This document shows positions 1 to 7,261 of a stretch of DNA of 7,832 nucleotides, in pieces; the stretch's first letter is position 1; every line of letters begins with the position of its first letter. The stretch is from assembly GCA_026988585.1 (NCBI GenBank), contig JALSKY010000267.1:1-7832 (forward strand), given 5' to 3'. The notes beneath the pieces were generated by a model, which worked only from the letters and a program-made list of their open reading frames with translations, was not told the origin of the DNA and ran no database searches. The DNA is from Deltaproteobacteria bacterium. Lineage in GTDB: Bacteria > Desulfobacterota > Dissulfuribacteria > Dissulfuribacterales > QOAL01. The position numbers and the translations under genes were made by a program.

Positions 1-390
1 TCTCTCTATAAGCTGGACGATCTCAGGGATATGTTCAGTTGCCCTGGGTTCTATATCAGCCCTTGCAACTCCGAGCTCATCCATGTCCTTGTAATAATTT
101 ATAATCTCCCTTTCAGCCAGTTCAGAAGGCGATATTCCTTCTTCCTTGGCCCTATTGATTATCTTGTCATCTATGTCAGTGAAATTACGAACAAAAGTTA
201 CTTGATAACCGCGATTCCTCAGATGTTTTACCACAACATCGAAAACCACTGCCGACCTTGCATGTCCAATATGACACCTGTCATAGGCAGTGATGCCACA
301 GGCATATATTCCAACCCTATCTGGATGGACTGGTTGTAAAAGCTCCTTTTTCCCGCTCATGGTGTTGTAAATCCATATTTCTGCTGCCAT
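1..390 (-). CDS. cysS: Cysteinyl-tRNA synthetase, N-terminal part (3' end beyond window)
   Basis: Class I aminoacyl-tRNA synthetase that charges tRNA-Cys with cysteine in the cytoplasm. The frame is open from an ATG at 390 down to base 1, giving 130 codons; full-length family members are about 460-500 residues, so roughly a quarter is present. Visible hallmarks: the N-terminal IYNTMSGKKE stretch (residues 7-16), CGITAYDRCHIGHARS (31-46) with the zinc-ligand Cys31 and the HIGH ATP-binding signature at 40-43, then VRNFTDIDDKIINRA (67-81), all typical of CysRS. The KMSKS loop and anticodon-binding part lie outside. An AGGAGG lies 12 bases upstream of the ATG, a slightly long spacing, but no better in-frame start is seen. 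The gene is transcribed divergently from nrdJ. Identification is very secure; only completeness is unknown. Confidence 0.96.
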   Translation of the reverse strand, partial: MAAEIWIYNTMSGKKELLQPVHPDRVGIYACGITAYDRCHIGHARSAVVFDVVVKHLRNRGYQVTFVRNFTDIDDKIINRAKEEGISPSELAEREIINYYKDMDELGVARADIEPRATEHIPEIVQLIER

Positions 391-613
391 GAAGAGAGTT
401 TTCCTCCTGTTTCTGTTTTCCAGGCGACCCCATATAGTAATCAGCCAGTTGCATTAGCAAGGTAGATCTGCGCGTCACTCACTAAGGCCTTCGGTAAGAT
501 CATGCGCTGTATAATCGGAGTCCTTGTGTGTAAGAACCAATTCTGTCTGAATCCTGTAACAATTTATGTAAATCTAATCAGATAGCCGTGAAATAAAAAG
601 GTTATTTTATCTC
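391..613. other. Divergent cysS/nrdJ intergenic region, left part
   Basis: No gene, tRNA or clear hairpin terminator is visible here. I looked for a cobalamin riboswitch because the downstream reductase is B12-dependent, and saw no B12-box-like conserved core. A weak minus-strand promoter for cysS could be TTCTTA at 536-531 with TATACA at 513-508 (17-base spacing), but only 3 of 6 and 4 of 6 positions match consensus. The 10-mer ACAATTTATG occurs at 559-568 and again at 617-626, where it overlaps the nrdJ -35 box; its meaning is unknown. Confidence 0.5.
403..408 (-). promoter_or_regulatory. Ribosome binding site of cysS
   Basis: On the minus strand this reads AGGAGG, a perfect anti-16S core, 12 bases before the ATG at 390. 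The spacing is longer than usual, but the strength of the core supports that start over the internal ATG at codon 11, which has no such core ahead of it. Confidence 0.6.
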
Positions 614-641
614 TTGACAATTTATGCAAGACATATACTAT
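614..641 (+). promoter_or_regulatory. Predicted sigma70-type promoter of nrdJ
   Basis: A perfect -35 TTGACA at 614-619 is followed after 16 bases by TACTAT at 636-641 (4 of 6 to TATAAT). An overlapping TATACT at 634-639 matches 5 of 6 but with only 14-base spacing. Transcription would start near 648, leaving a leader of about 75 bases before the start at 723. The ATG at 624 would then lie upstream of the transcript. Confidence 0.55.
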
Positions 642-650
642 ATGGCGCAC
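633..650 (+). promoter_or_regulatory. Possible NrdR box 1 (imperfect, register ambiguous)
   Basis: The segment overlaps the nrdJ -10 box. Against the published NrdR consensus ACACWATATATWGTGT, the 16-mer starting at 633 matches 10 positions and the one starting at 635 matches 9. The 635 register lies exactly 31 bases before box 2, which equals the usual three-helical-turn spacing of paired NrdR boxes; the 633 register would be 33. Alone it would not be convincing; the pairing with box 2 is the argument. Confidence 0.4.
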
Positions 651-665
651 AAAAAAGCATTGCAT

Positions 666-681
666 TCACCATATATTGTAT
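666..681 (+). promoter_or_regulatory. Probable NrdR box 2 upstream of nrdJ
   Basis: TCACCATATATTGTAT matches 13 of 16 positions of the NrdR consensus ACACWATATATWGTGT, including most of the central C-A-T-A-T-A-T-T-G core, and is close to palindromic. NrdR is the nucleotide-sensing zinc-ribbon/ATP-cone repressor that binds paired boxes in ribonucleotide reductase promoters. The site lies just downstream of the predicted transcription start and ahead of a class II reductase gene, the expected location. Confidence 0.6.
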
Positions 682-713
682 TATCTCGCTGTTACAACCT
701 AAAAAAATTGGTC

Positions 714-718
714 AGGAG
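714..718 (+). promoter_or_regulatory. Ribosome binding site deciding the nrdJ start
   Basis: AGGAG lies 4 bases before the ATG at 723 and 10 bases before the in-frame ATG at 729. Neither spacing is ideal, so the start could be either. Both are favoured over the ATG at 624, which overlaps the predicted promoter and has no Shine-Dalgarno core just ahead of it. Confidence 0.6.
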
Positions 719-722
719 AATA

Positions 723-2951
723 ATGGAGATGGAACTTCCCAAGAGTGATCTGCCCCTGTCAGAGAATGCACTCGTAGTGCTTGCCAAGAGATATTTGAAA
801 AAAGATATAGATGGTAATCCTGTTGAACGTCCTGAAGATATGTTCAGAAGGGTAGCCAGGGCAATAGCCGAACCTGATAGAAATTATGATCCAAATTCAG
901 ACATCGACAGTTTGACAGACCGTTTCTATGATCTGATGACCTCTTTCAGGTTCATGCCCAATAGTCCTACCCTGATGAATGCAGGCAGGGTTCTTGGGCA
1001 GTTGTCTGCCTGCTTTGTCCTGCCAGTGGAGGATTCCATCGAGAGTATCTTTGAGGCAGTGAAACATACAGCCATGATACACAAGAGTGGAGGAGGAACA
1101 GGTTTCTCATTTTCCAGAATCCGGCCTGAAGGGGATATCGTTAAGACCACTCATGGCGTAGCCAGCGGCCCCATATCCTTCATGGCCATATTTGATGTTG
1201 CCACTGAGACCATAAAGCAGGGTGGCACACGAAGAGGCGCCAACATGGGCATTCTCAGGGTTGATCACCCTGATATAGAAAAATTTATCACATGCAAAAC
1301 AAGGACTGACCGTCTTAACAACTTCAATATATCAGTGGCCCTTACCGAGGAATTCATGGAGGCTGTCAGGGCTGGCGAATCCTATTCCCTTTACAATCCG
1401 AGGACCGGTGAGGAGGTCAGGAGAATATCTGCGCCAAAGGTGTTTGCTGAGATAGTAAAGGCTGCCTGGAGCAGCGGTGAGCCAGGCATTATTTTTCTGG
1501 ACAGGATAAACCGAGACAATCCTGTAATCCACCTGGGAGAGATCGAGAGTACCAATCCCTGTGGAGAGCAGCCTCTGTTACCTTATGAGTCCTGTAATCT
1601 CGGTTCCATAAACCTGGCAAGTTTTGTCCGAAATGGCAAATTTGACTATCAGGCCCTGAAAGAGACGGTTCGGGATGGCGTGCATTTCCTGGACAATGTA
1701 ATAGATGCCAACAAATTTCCACTGGACAAGATAAGGGAGATGACCCTGAGGACCAGAAAGATTGGTCTGGGAGTGATGGGTTTTGCTGATATGCTCATAG
1801 CTCTCTCTATCCCCTACAACTCTCCAGAAGCCCGAAAGATCGCTGAAGATATAATGGCCTTTATAGACAAGGAATCCAAGGCTGCATCCATGGAGCTTGG
1901 AGAAAAAAGGGGAAACTTCCCTGCATTTTCCGGAAGTCTCTATGAGAAGCAGGGGCTTAAGTTTATGCGTAATGCTACCACTACAACCATTGCCCCTACT
2001 GGCACCATCAGCATCATTGCAGGCGCATCCAGTGGAATCGAACCTCTTTTTGCTCTCAGTTATATAAGACGAGTCTTGGATGGAAATGAACTGATAGAGG
2101 CCCATCCCCTCTTTGTGGAGGCGCTCAAGGAGAGAGGTCTATATTCCCAGGAGTTAATGGAAAGGGCAGCCTCTTCCGGCTCCATACAGGATTTTGAAGA
2201 GATCCCATCCGATCTTAAACGTATCTTTATCACATCCATGGATGTTACCCCTGAAGAGCACATTGCCATTCAGGCTGCGTTTCAGAAACATACTGACAAT
2301 GCTGTATCCAAGACCATAAACTTTCCTGAGGAGGCCTCGGTGGAAGATGTCACCAAGGCGTATCTTCTGGCCTGGAAAAATGGGTTGAAGGGCCTTACAA
2401 TCTATCGTTATGGCAGCCGGCCTGTTCAGGTCCTCAATCTCAAGAAAAAAGAGGATTCATCTGACAAGACCCATGAGGTGCAGGCTGTTGCCTCTGAAAA
2501 TGGCAAAATAGCACCAAGGCCCCGTCCGGTACGCACTCAGGGCGTTACAGAACGGATGCGCACAGGATGCGGAAATCTTTATGTCACAGTCAACTGGGAT
2601 GACCAGGATTTCTGCGAACTGTTTGCCCAGATGGGAAAGGCCGGCGGGTGCGCAGCATGCCAGATAGAGGCTGAAAGCAGGCTGATATCCCTGGCGCTCA
2701 GGTCTGGAGTCTCGCCAAAGGCTATAATCAAACAGCTCTCTGGCATAAGGTGTCCGTCGCCAATCTGGTTTGAGGGCAAACAGGTACTATCATGTCCCGA
2801 TGCAATTGCCAAGGTCCTCTCTTCAGTTGCCGATATAGAGATAAAGGAGAAGAAGGACTCCCCAATGACCTGTCCGGAGTGCGGCGCCATGATGGAGCCG
2901 GAGGAGGGTTGTATGCTCTGCCGCTCCTGCGGGTTTTCCAGATGTAGTTAA
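723..2951 (+). CDS. nrdJ: Adenosylcobalamin-dependent (class II) ribonucleotide reductase
   Basis: Reduces ribonucleotides to deoxyribonucleotides using a B12-derived radical, so it needs neither oxygen nor a separate radical subunit. Counting from the ATG at 723 (742 aa): the redox Cys97 in SACFVLP; GGGTGFSF (123-130); GGTRRGANMG (167-176); the catalytic loop NPCGE with Asn278, thiyl Cys280 and Glu282; the second redox Cys291 eleven residues on, the same spacing as C322/C333 of the Thermotoga enzyme; PTGTIS (425-430). A TSCPD domain follows at about 607-707, starting near RTGCGNLYVTVN. The tail is a cysteine-rich ribbon (Cys717, 720, 730, 733, 736, 741), the normal NrdJ C-terminus that relays electrons from thioredoxin. 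The frame is open back to an ATG at 624, but those 33 codons resemble no family sequence and contain the predicted promoter and NrdR boxes; the ATG at 729 is also possible. comEC follows after 47 bases on the same strand. Confidence 0.95.
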   Translation: MEMELPKSDLPLSENALVVLAKRYLKKDIDGNPVERPEDMFRRVARAIAEPDRNYDPNSDIDSLTDRFYDLMTSFRFMPNSPTLMNAGRVLGQLSACFVLPVEDSIESIFEAVKHTAMIHKSGGGTGFSFSRIRPEGDIVKTTHGVASGPISFMAIFDVATETIKQGGTRRGANMGILRVDHPDIEKFITCKTRTDRLNNFNISVALTEEFMEAVRAGESYSLYNPRTGEEVRRISAPKVFAEIVKAAWSSGEPGIIFLDRINRDNPVIHLGEIESTNPCGEQPLLPYESCNLGSINLASFVRNGKFDYQALKETVRDGVHFLDNVIDANKFPLDKIREMTLRTRKIGLGVMGFADMLIALSIPYNSPEARKIAEDIMAFIDKESKAASMELGEKRGNFPAFSGSLYEKQGLKFMRNATTTTIAPTGTISIIAGASSGIEPLFALSYIRRVLDGNELIEAHPLFVEALKERGLYSQELMERAASSGSIQDFEEIPSDLKRIFITSMDVTPEEHIAIQAAFQKHTDNAVSKTINFPEEASVEDVTKAYLLAWKNGLKGLTIYRYGSRPVQVLNLKKKEDSSDKTHEVQAVASENGKIAPRPRPVRTQGVTERMRTGCGNLYVTVNWDDQDFCELFAQMGKAGGCAACQIEAESRLISLALRSGVSPKAIIKQLSGIRCPSPIWFEGKQVLSCPDAIAKVLSSVADIEIKEKKDSPMTCPECGAMMEPEEGCMLCRSCGFSRCS

Positions 2952-2998
2952 AAACGGAAGTTTTCAATCCAGAAGAGGGGATTCCTGACTGAAATTCA

Positions 2999-5599
2999 TT
3001 GACAGGAGATGAGAAAAGAATAGTAAATGCCCCTCTTCTTGGTCTTTTGATCCCCTTTTGTATTGGGATCCTTTACGGGGCAGCAAGATGCAGGCTTATC
3101 GGCCTGGATAACAGTTTCTGGATCCCGGCAATCCTTTTCTCATCTTTTCTGCTCCTGCTATTCCCGCCTCTATCCTGGGAATGCCGTCAAAAACTTGGTG
3201 CCGGAGCAGGCCTTTCATTCAGGAGTGCATTCGCAACATTTTTTGTATCGGTTCTGCCTTTTCTTCTCGGTGTTTTTCTGGTAGATGCAGAATCTTTTTT
3301 CATGAATAGGACGACCACGGAACTATCTGTCCCATTAAAATACAAACAGAAGAGGGTTGTTACAGGCCTGCTCATCTCAGCACCATCTCCCAGACATTTC
3401 AGCCAACAGTCTGATTGTTCCAAGGGGTTCCAAGCCAGATTACTGCTTGTTGGTTTTCTCGACACCAGTGAGAGGCTAACCTCCCCTGTTACTGTTCAGC
3501 TTGTGGCAAAAGGCATCGATTGGAAGGGGTTTTCTCCAGGAGATATGATTGCTGCCAGGGTAAGGCTTCAGACAATCAACGACTTCAAGACCCCTGGAAG
3601 TTTCAGTTTCCGCAACTATTGGCTCATCAAAAAAATTGCCATCAAGGCCTATGTGGATTCTCCCATAGAAATTATACGATACCAGGAGCAATACAGGATA
3701 TCCTGGTTCAGGCATCCCCTGCTAAGACTCAGATTGCTAACGGAACAACTGAGGCATAGGATTCAGATGGATCTTCACGAAATCCTGAAGGAATCCAACA
3801 CCGCATCCTTAGCAATTGCTTTGCTCACAGGTGACAGAGGATGGATACCACACAGGATAAAGGATGAGATATACGCATCAGGTATAGGCCATCTTCTGGC
3901 AATATCCGGCCTCCACATGGCTATGGTGTTTGGAATGGTCTATTTTTTCAGCTACAGGATCCTGGTCAGGAGCAGTTTCCTCTGTAACAGGATCAATGTC
4001 AGGTTGCTTGCATCCATGCTTGGGGCCATTTCCTGTTTCGGTTACTGCAGCCTGGCCGGTTACAGCCCATCTGCTCTCAGGGCGTTCATCATGGTAACAG
4101 TCCTGGTTGTTACCATGGTATTATACAGACCTGCAAGCCGGTTGAATATCCTTGCCGTTGCTGCCTGGGTGATACTTGCGCTCAATCCCCTCTATCTCCT
4201 GGATGTCTCTTTCCAGTTGTCATTCTGTGCAGTATTTTTCCTGCTTCTTTTCCTGGAATGCCCTCTTGAGTTCAGTGAGTGGCGGACAGGATTTCCAAAC
4301 AGGCCTTTGATGCTGCTGTTGATAACCCTGGTTGCCTGGTCAGCTACCGCTCCCATTGCAATTCACCATTTTCAGCGTGCCAATATCCTGTCCATCCCAC
4401 TGAATCTGGTGGCAGTTCCCCTTGTGGAATTTATAACCCTTCCAATGCTTCTGTTTTCTCTGCTTCTCCCGTCAGGATCTGTCTTCATGTTTGTCAAGAC
4501 AGGGCTGGTGAAAATCGGTGCTCTCCTGGGTCTTGAACCGATTCTATTTCTCTGTAGTCAGGAGTTTACAACCAGAGCTGCTGTCAGGACAGTGTCACTG
4601 GAGACATGGCAGATAACCATCCTCTATGCCTTGTTTATTTCTGTTTTCTTCTTTTGGAGCAGAGGCCGGAGTTTCAGAACGGTTTCCATCGGAATCTTTT
4701 TTACACTGTTTTTGGTATTTGCTACAGGTGTATTGCACCCCTACTTTTGGAGAACCAACTTTGCCCAGGATTCACCGGTCATTATCCATATATTAGATGT
4801 AGGAGATGGATTGTCGCAGGTGTTGGAAATGCCCGATGGTTCACTGGTAGTAATGGATGGAGGTGGCTCCAGAGGTTCTTTCCCTATCGGACGGTTTGTG
4901 GTTTCACCCTTTATAAGACAGCTCGGTTACAGGAAAATCGATACCATAATCGTAAGCCACCCACATGACGATCATGTGAAAGGAATCCTGGATCTGGTGG
5001 AAGATTTCCCTATAAAAAATGTATTTATCAACAGAGAACCGTTTTATTCCAGAAATTATGAAAAACTTCGTGAGATGTGCAAACAATATGGAATAAGAAT
5101 GACAACTGTAAACAGCGACACCTTCCTTCATTTTGGTACAGCCACTCTTCATCTGATCCCATGTAGTGCAGATTGGTGTGAACAGGTTTCTGGCAGATTG
5201 ATAAACTCCAGGGCCCTCGTTGTGAAACTTGAGAATGGCAAGGGGGCAGCCATTTTCTCCAGCGATATCTATGTTGATAGGGAAGCAGATCTGATAGAAC
5301 AATATGGTTCATCATTGCAATCCGATCTCCTGATAGTGCCACACCATGGTTCCAATACATCCAGCAGCAATCCGTTTATATCAACTGTAAAACCGTATTA
5401 TGGCGTAATTTCAGTTGGAAAGGGCAGACCAGAGAGAAATCTGCCTTCTTCTGAGGTAATCAGGCGATATGAAAAGGCAGATGTGCAGATACTAAGAACA
5501 GATCTATTTGGTACCATTACCCTGAGATTGAGTATAAACGGAGAGATCAGGGTGTGTTCTATGGGTACAGGTAAAACAATCATCAAATCAAATTTTTAA
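2999..5599 (+). CDS. comEC: ComEC/Rec2-type DNA uptake channel protein
   Basis: Inner-membrane protein that passes single-stranded DNA into the cytoplasm in natural transformation; 866 aa, in or slightly above the usual range. N-terminal membrane segments lie at about 11-29, 39-56 and 76-96, followed by an OB-like periplasmic region (about 118-225, DUF4131). The Competence domain (about 255-580) shows ALLTGDRG (274-281), HLLAISGLHM (298-307), GYSPSALRAF (354-363) and DVSFQLSF (402-409), with many hydrophobic helices. A C-terminal metallo-beta-lactamase-like domain (about 593-850) has HILDVGDG (597-604), SHPHDDH (653-659) with ligands His654, His656, Asp658 and His659, Asp756 in FSSD, and PHHGS (781-785). 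The metal site looks intact; VGDG replaces the common VGQG. The start is uncertain: TTG at 2999 follows an in-frame TGA at 2990 and has no good Shine-Dalgarno, while AGGAG at 3004-3008 has no ATG, GTG or TTG in this frame at a useful distance. No other competence gene is in view. Confidence 0.93.
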   Translation: MTGDEKRIVNAPLLGLLIPFCIGILYGAARCRLIGLDNSFWIPAILFSSFLLLLFPPLSWECRQKLGAGAGLSFRSAFATFFVSVLPFLLGVFLVDAESFFMNRTTTELSVPLKYKQKRVVTGLLISAPSPRHFSQQSDCSKGFQARLLLVGFLDTSERLTSPVTVQLVAKGIDWKGFSPGDMIAARVRLQTINDFKTPGSFSFRNYWLIKKIAIKAYVDSPIEIIRYQEQYRISWFRHPLLRLRLLTEQLRHRIQMDLHEILKESNTASLAIALLTGDRGWIPHRIKDEIYASGIGHLLAISGLHMAMVFGMVYFFSYRILVRSSFLCNRINVRLLASMLGAISCFGYCSLAGYSPSALRAFIMVTVLVVTMVLYRPASRLNILAVAAWVILALNPLYLLDVSFQLSFCAVFFLLLFLECPLEFSEWRTGFPNRPLMLLLITLVAWSATAPIAIHHFQRANILSIPLNLVAVPLVEFITLPMLLFSLLLPSGSVFMFVKTGLVKIGALLGLEPILFLCSQEFTTRAAVRTVSLETWQITILYALFISVFFFWSRGRSFRTVSIGIFFTLFLVFATGVLHPYFWRTNFAQDSPVIIHILDVGDGLSQVLEMPDGSLVVMDGGGSRGSFPIGRFVVSPFIRQLGYRKIDTIIVSHPHDDHVKGILDLVEDFPIKNVFINREPFYSRNYEKLREMCKQYGIRMTTVNSDTFLHFGTATLHLIPCSADWCEQVSGRLINSRALVVKLENGKGAAIFSSDIYVDREADLIEQYGSSLQSDLLIVPHHGSNTSSSNPFISTVKPYYGVISVGKGRPERNLPSSEVIRRYEKADVQILRTDLFGTITLRLSINGEIRVCSMGTGKTIIKSNF

Positions 5600-5634
5600 A
5601 ATATATTGAAAGAATAAGATATTATGCGACAAAT
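5600..5634. other. Short convergent gap between comEC and rluD
   Basis: Only 35 AT-rich bases separate the two stop codons. I see no GC-rich hairpin followed by a T-run on either strand, so an intrinsic bidirectional terminator is not supported. Transcripts may run into each other or end by Rho. Confidence 0.4.
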
Positions 5635-6567
5635 CTAACCTTGTAATAGAGCTATGGTGTTTAAAAAATCCTGTGGCAGATCAGCCTGAAAACTGATCCT
5701 CTTCTGTGTAACAGGATGGGTGAAACTGATCCTCCATGAGTGGAGAAGCTGTCTTTCAACCTTGAAAATCTGCCCGTCTGATGTTGGCATTTCACTTGGC
5801 CCCTGGTATCTGGTATCACCAAGAATTGGATGACCAATATGGCTCAAGTGGACACGAATCTGATGGGTTCTTCCTGTATATATTTTCACCTTGAGCAGGG
5901 CAGCCCCCTTGAGGGGTTTCTCCAACCTCCATTTGGTAAGAGCCGGCTTTCCCGTGGAATGGTTTACCGCCATTTTTATGCGTACTCTATTGTCTCTTCC
6001 AATGGGCATGTCAATCTTTCCAGAGAGGTCCTCAGGCACTCCCTGACAGATGGCAAGATACTCCTTGTCTATCTCTCTTTTCTGGAACTGGTCAGCAAGG
6101 GAGGTATGCGCTTGATCATTTTTTGCTACTACTATAATGCCACTGGTATCCTTATCTATCCGGTGAACAATACCAGGCCGTCTTACACCACCAACTCCTG
6201 ACAGGTCGCTGCAGTGGTGGAGAAGGGCGTTGACCAGGGTGCCACTTGTTACTCCTGCGCCAGGATGGGTGACAAGTCCCGGAGGCTTGTCTATAACAAT
6301 GATGGAGCTGTCCTCATAGAGTATCTTTAGCGGTATGGCTTCCGGCTCGAGTCCTGGCTCAAGTATATCAGGAATGGTTATTTGGATCTGCTGACCAGGT
6401 CTCAGCTTGGTCTTTGGTTGCAGGGCAGGGGAGCCATCAAGTGAAACCTGGCCCTCTTCTATCAATTTTTTCAGTCTTGTCCTGGAAAGTTGAGTAACAA
6501 ATGCGGTAAGGGCCCTGTCCAACCTTACCCCATTGTGCTGTTCCTCTGCTATGAATGAAAGTCGCAT
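5635..6567 (-). CDS. rluD: Large-subunit rRNA pseudouridine synthase, RluD type
   Basis: Isomerises uridines to pseudouridines in helix 69 of 23S rRNA (positions 1911, 1915 and 1917 in E. coli), acting during late 50S assembly. The 310-aa protein has an N-terminal S4 RNA-binding domain (about 13-75), the linker ending LEPEAIPLKILYED, then the catalytic core: PPGLVTHPGAG (95-105), GIVHRIDKDTSG (132-143) with catalytic Asp138, and YTGRTHQIRVHLSHIGHPILGD (about 230-251). The linker and the HPGAG/LVNALLHHC stretch favour RluD over RluC or RluA. I chose the ATG at 6567; the frame extends five codons further to a TTG at 6582. Neither start has a visible Shine-Dalgarno. The gene lies 82 bases downstream of carD on the same strand and converges on comEC. 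Confidence 0.93.
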   Translation of the reverse strand: MRLSFIAEEQHNGVRLDRALTAFVTQLSRTRLKKLIEEGQVSLDGSPALQPKTKLRPGQQIQITIPDILEPGLEPEAIPLKILYEDSSIIVIDKPPGLVTHPGAGVTSGTLVNALLHHCSDLSGVGGVRRPGIVHRIDKDTSGIIVVAKNDQAHTSLADQFQKREIDKEYLAICQGVPEDLSGKIDMPIGRDNRVRIKMAVNHSTGKPALTKWRLEKPLKGAALLKVKIYTGRTHQIRVHLSHIGHPILGDTRYQGPSEMPTSDGQIFKVERQLLHSWRISFTHPVTQKRISFQADLPQDFLNTIALLQG

Positions 6568-6602
6568 GAGGATTAAAGCCAACTAAGTGGATATTGGTGA
6601 GT

Positions 6603-6630
6603 TATTTAGCAATTATGATGAGTTTGCCAA
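6603..6630 (-). promoter_or_regulatory. Possible internal promoter for rluD
   Basis: In the carD-rluD gap, the minus strand carries TTGGCA (6630-6625, 5 of 6 to TTGACA) and, 16 bases on, TAAATA (6608-6603, 3 of 6 to TATAAT). The -10 is weak, so co-transcription from the carD promoter is at least as likely. Confidence 0.25.
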
Positions 6631-6649
6631 TGGGCTTTTATGAATCTAC

Positions 6650-7189
6650 CTAAGCATCAGGATCAAGTTCCAGAATGACCTCTGGTGCATCTTCCGTCTG
6701 GATCTCTTTTACCCCGAAAATGGCCTCTATCCCTTTCTCGATCTCCTCCTCATCCATCTTTCTTGCAATGGAGAGTTCCTTGACCAGGAGGGATTTGGCA
6801 GTGTCCAGCATCTTGCGTTCACCAAAAGATAGGGGTTTATCCATCTGCAATATGTACAGATCTCTCAGCACGGCAGCGAGATCAAAGATGGAACCGGTCT
6901 TGATCCGCTCCATATATTCCCTGTAACGGCGATTCCAGGTCTGAGGAGTGAATTTTATATCTTTTTCTTCCAGTATGGAGTAAACCTTTTCAACATCCTT
7001 TTTTGATATGACAGAGCGCAACCCCACAGCCTCAGTGTTATTCATGGGAATCATTATCTTCATGTCATTTTCGAGGATTTTCATAACATAAAAGATAAGT
7101 TTGTTTCCACCAATCTCTTTTTCCTCAATGGCCTCTATCAGGCCAACACCATGGGCTGGATATACAGCTAAATCACCTACCTTGAACAT
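6650..7189 (-). CDS. carD: CarD/CdnL family RNA polymerase-binding transcription regulator
   Basis: Binds the RNA polymerase beta subunit and stabilises open promoter complexes, notably at rRNA promoters in mycobacteria and at housekeeping promoters in myxobacteria (CdnL). The 179-aa protein has the N-terminal Tudor-like RNAP-interacting domain (about 1-65) with VYPAHGVG at 9-16 and MIPMNN near 46-51. A helical DNA-contacting domain follows, with a tryptophan at 85 in TWNRRYRE, which fits the promoter-wedging Trp85 of the mycobacterial protein, then LRDLYIL and LSFGERKMLDTAKSLLVKEL (120-139). An acidic tail of about 20 residues extends past the usual length. The frame opens at a TTG at 7198, but GAGGAG at 7206-7201 fits the ATG at 7189 (11 bases) better than the TTG (2 bases). 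rluD follows downstream on the same strand. Confidence 0.92.
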   Translation of the reverse strand: MFKVGDLAVYPAHGVGLIEAIEEKEIGGNKLIFYVMKILENDMKIMIPMNNTEAVGLRSVISKKDVEKVYSILEEKDIKFTPQTWNRRYREYMERIKTGSIFDLAAVLRDLYILQMDKPLSFGERKMLDTAKSLLVKELSIARKMDEEEIEKGIEAIFGVKEIQTEDAPEVILELDPDA

Positions 7190-7200
7190 GTTGTGCAATA

Positions 7201-7206
7201 CTCCTC
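7201..7206 (-). promoter_or_regulatory. Ribosome binding site of carD
   Basis: The minus strand reads GAGGAG. The ATG at 7189 lies 11 bases downstream, while the in-frame TTG at 7198 is only 2 bases away, which argues for the ATG. Confidence 0.6.
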
Positions 7207-7261
7207 ATTAAATGGCCTTGGATTTTGGGAGAATAGCTCTGGATTTCATTACGTTCACTGA

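Noticed and set aside
31..339. A plus-strand frame of 102 codons
   Set aside because: It is the antisense shadow of cysS, whose HIGH motif and flanking signatures are unmistakable on the other strand.
330..470. A minus-strand small frame upstream of and overlapping cysS (ATG at 454)
   Set aside because: It reads somewhat protein-like but has no ribosome binding site, and its second half runs out of frame through the cysS start.
624..722. The 33-codon N-terminal extension of nrdJ starting at the ATG at 624
   Set aside because: It overlaps a TTGACA promoter and the NrdR-like boxes, lacks a Shine-Dalgarno core, and reads unlike NrdJ N-termini.
391..722. A cobalamin riboswitch ahead of the B12-dependent reductase
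   Set aside because: No conserved B12-box core or matching stem set could be seen on either strand; this is also not the usual control for class II enzymes.
2966..2983. A hairpin (AATCC/GGATT, 8-base loop) between nrdJ and comEC as a terminator
   Set aside because: The stem is five pairs, AT-rich at its base and not followed by a T-run.
4279..4968. Plus-strand frames of 85 and 120 codons inside comEC
   Set aside because: They are alternative-frame shadows of the comEC membrane and nuclease-like domains, which carry the conserved motifs.
6620..6640. GCC-AATG-GGC followed by TTTT as a terminator in the carD-rluD gap
   Set aside because: The stem is only three pairs, and the T-run faces the plus strand, where no gene ends.
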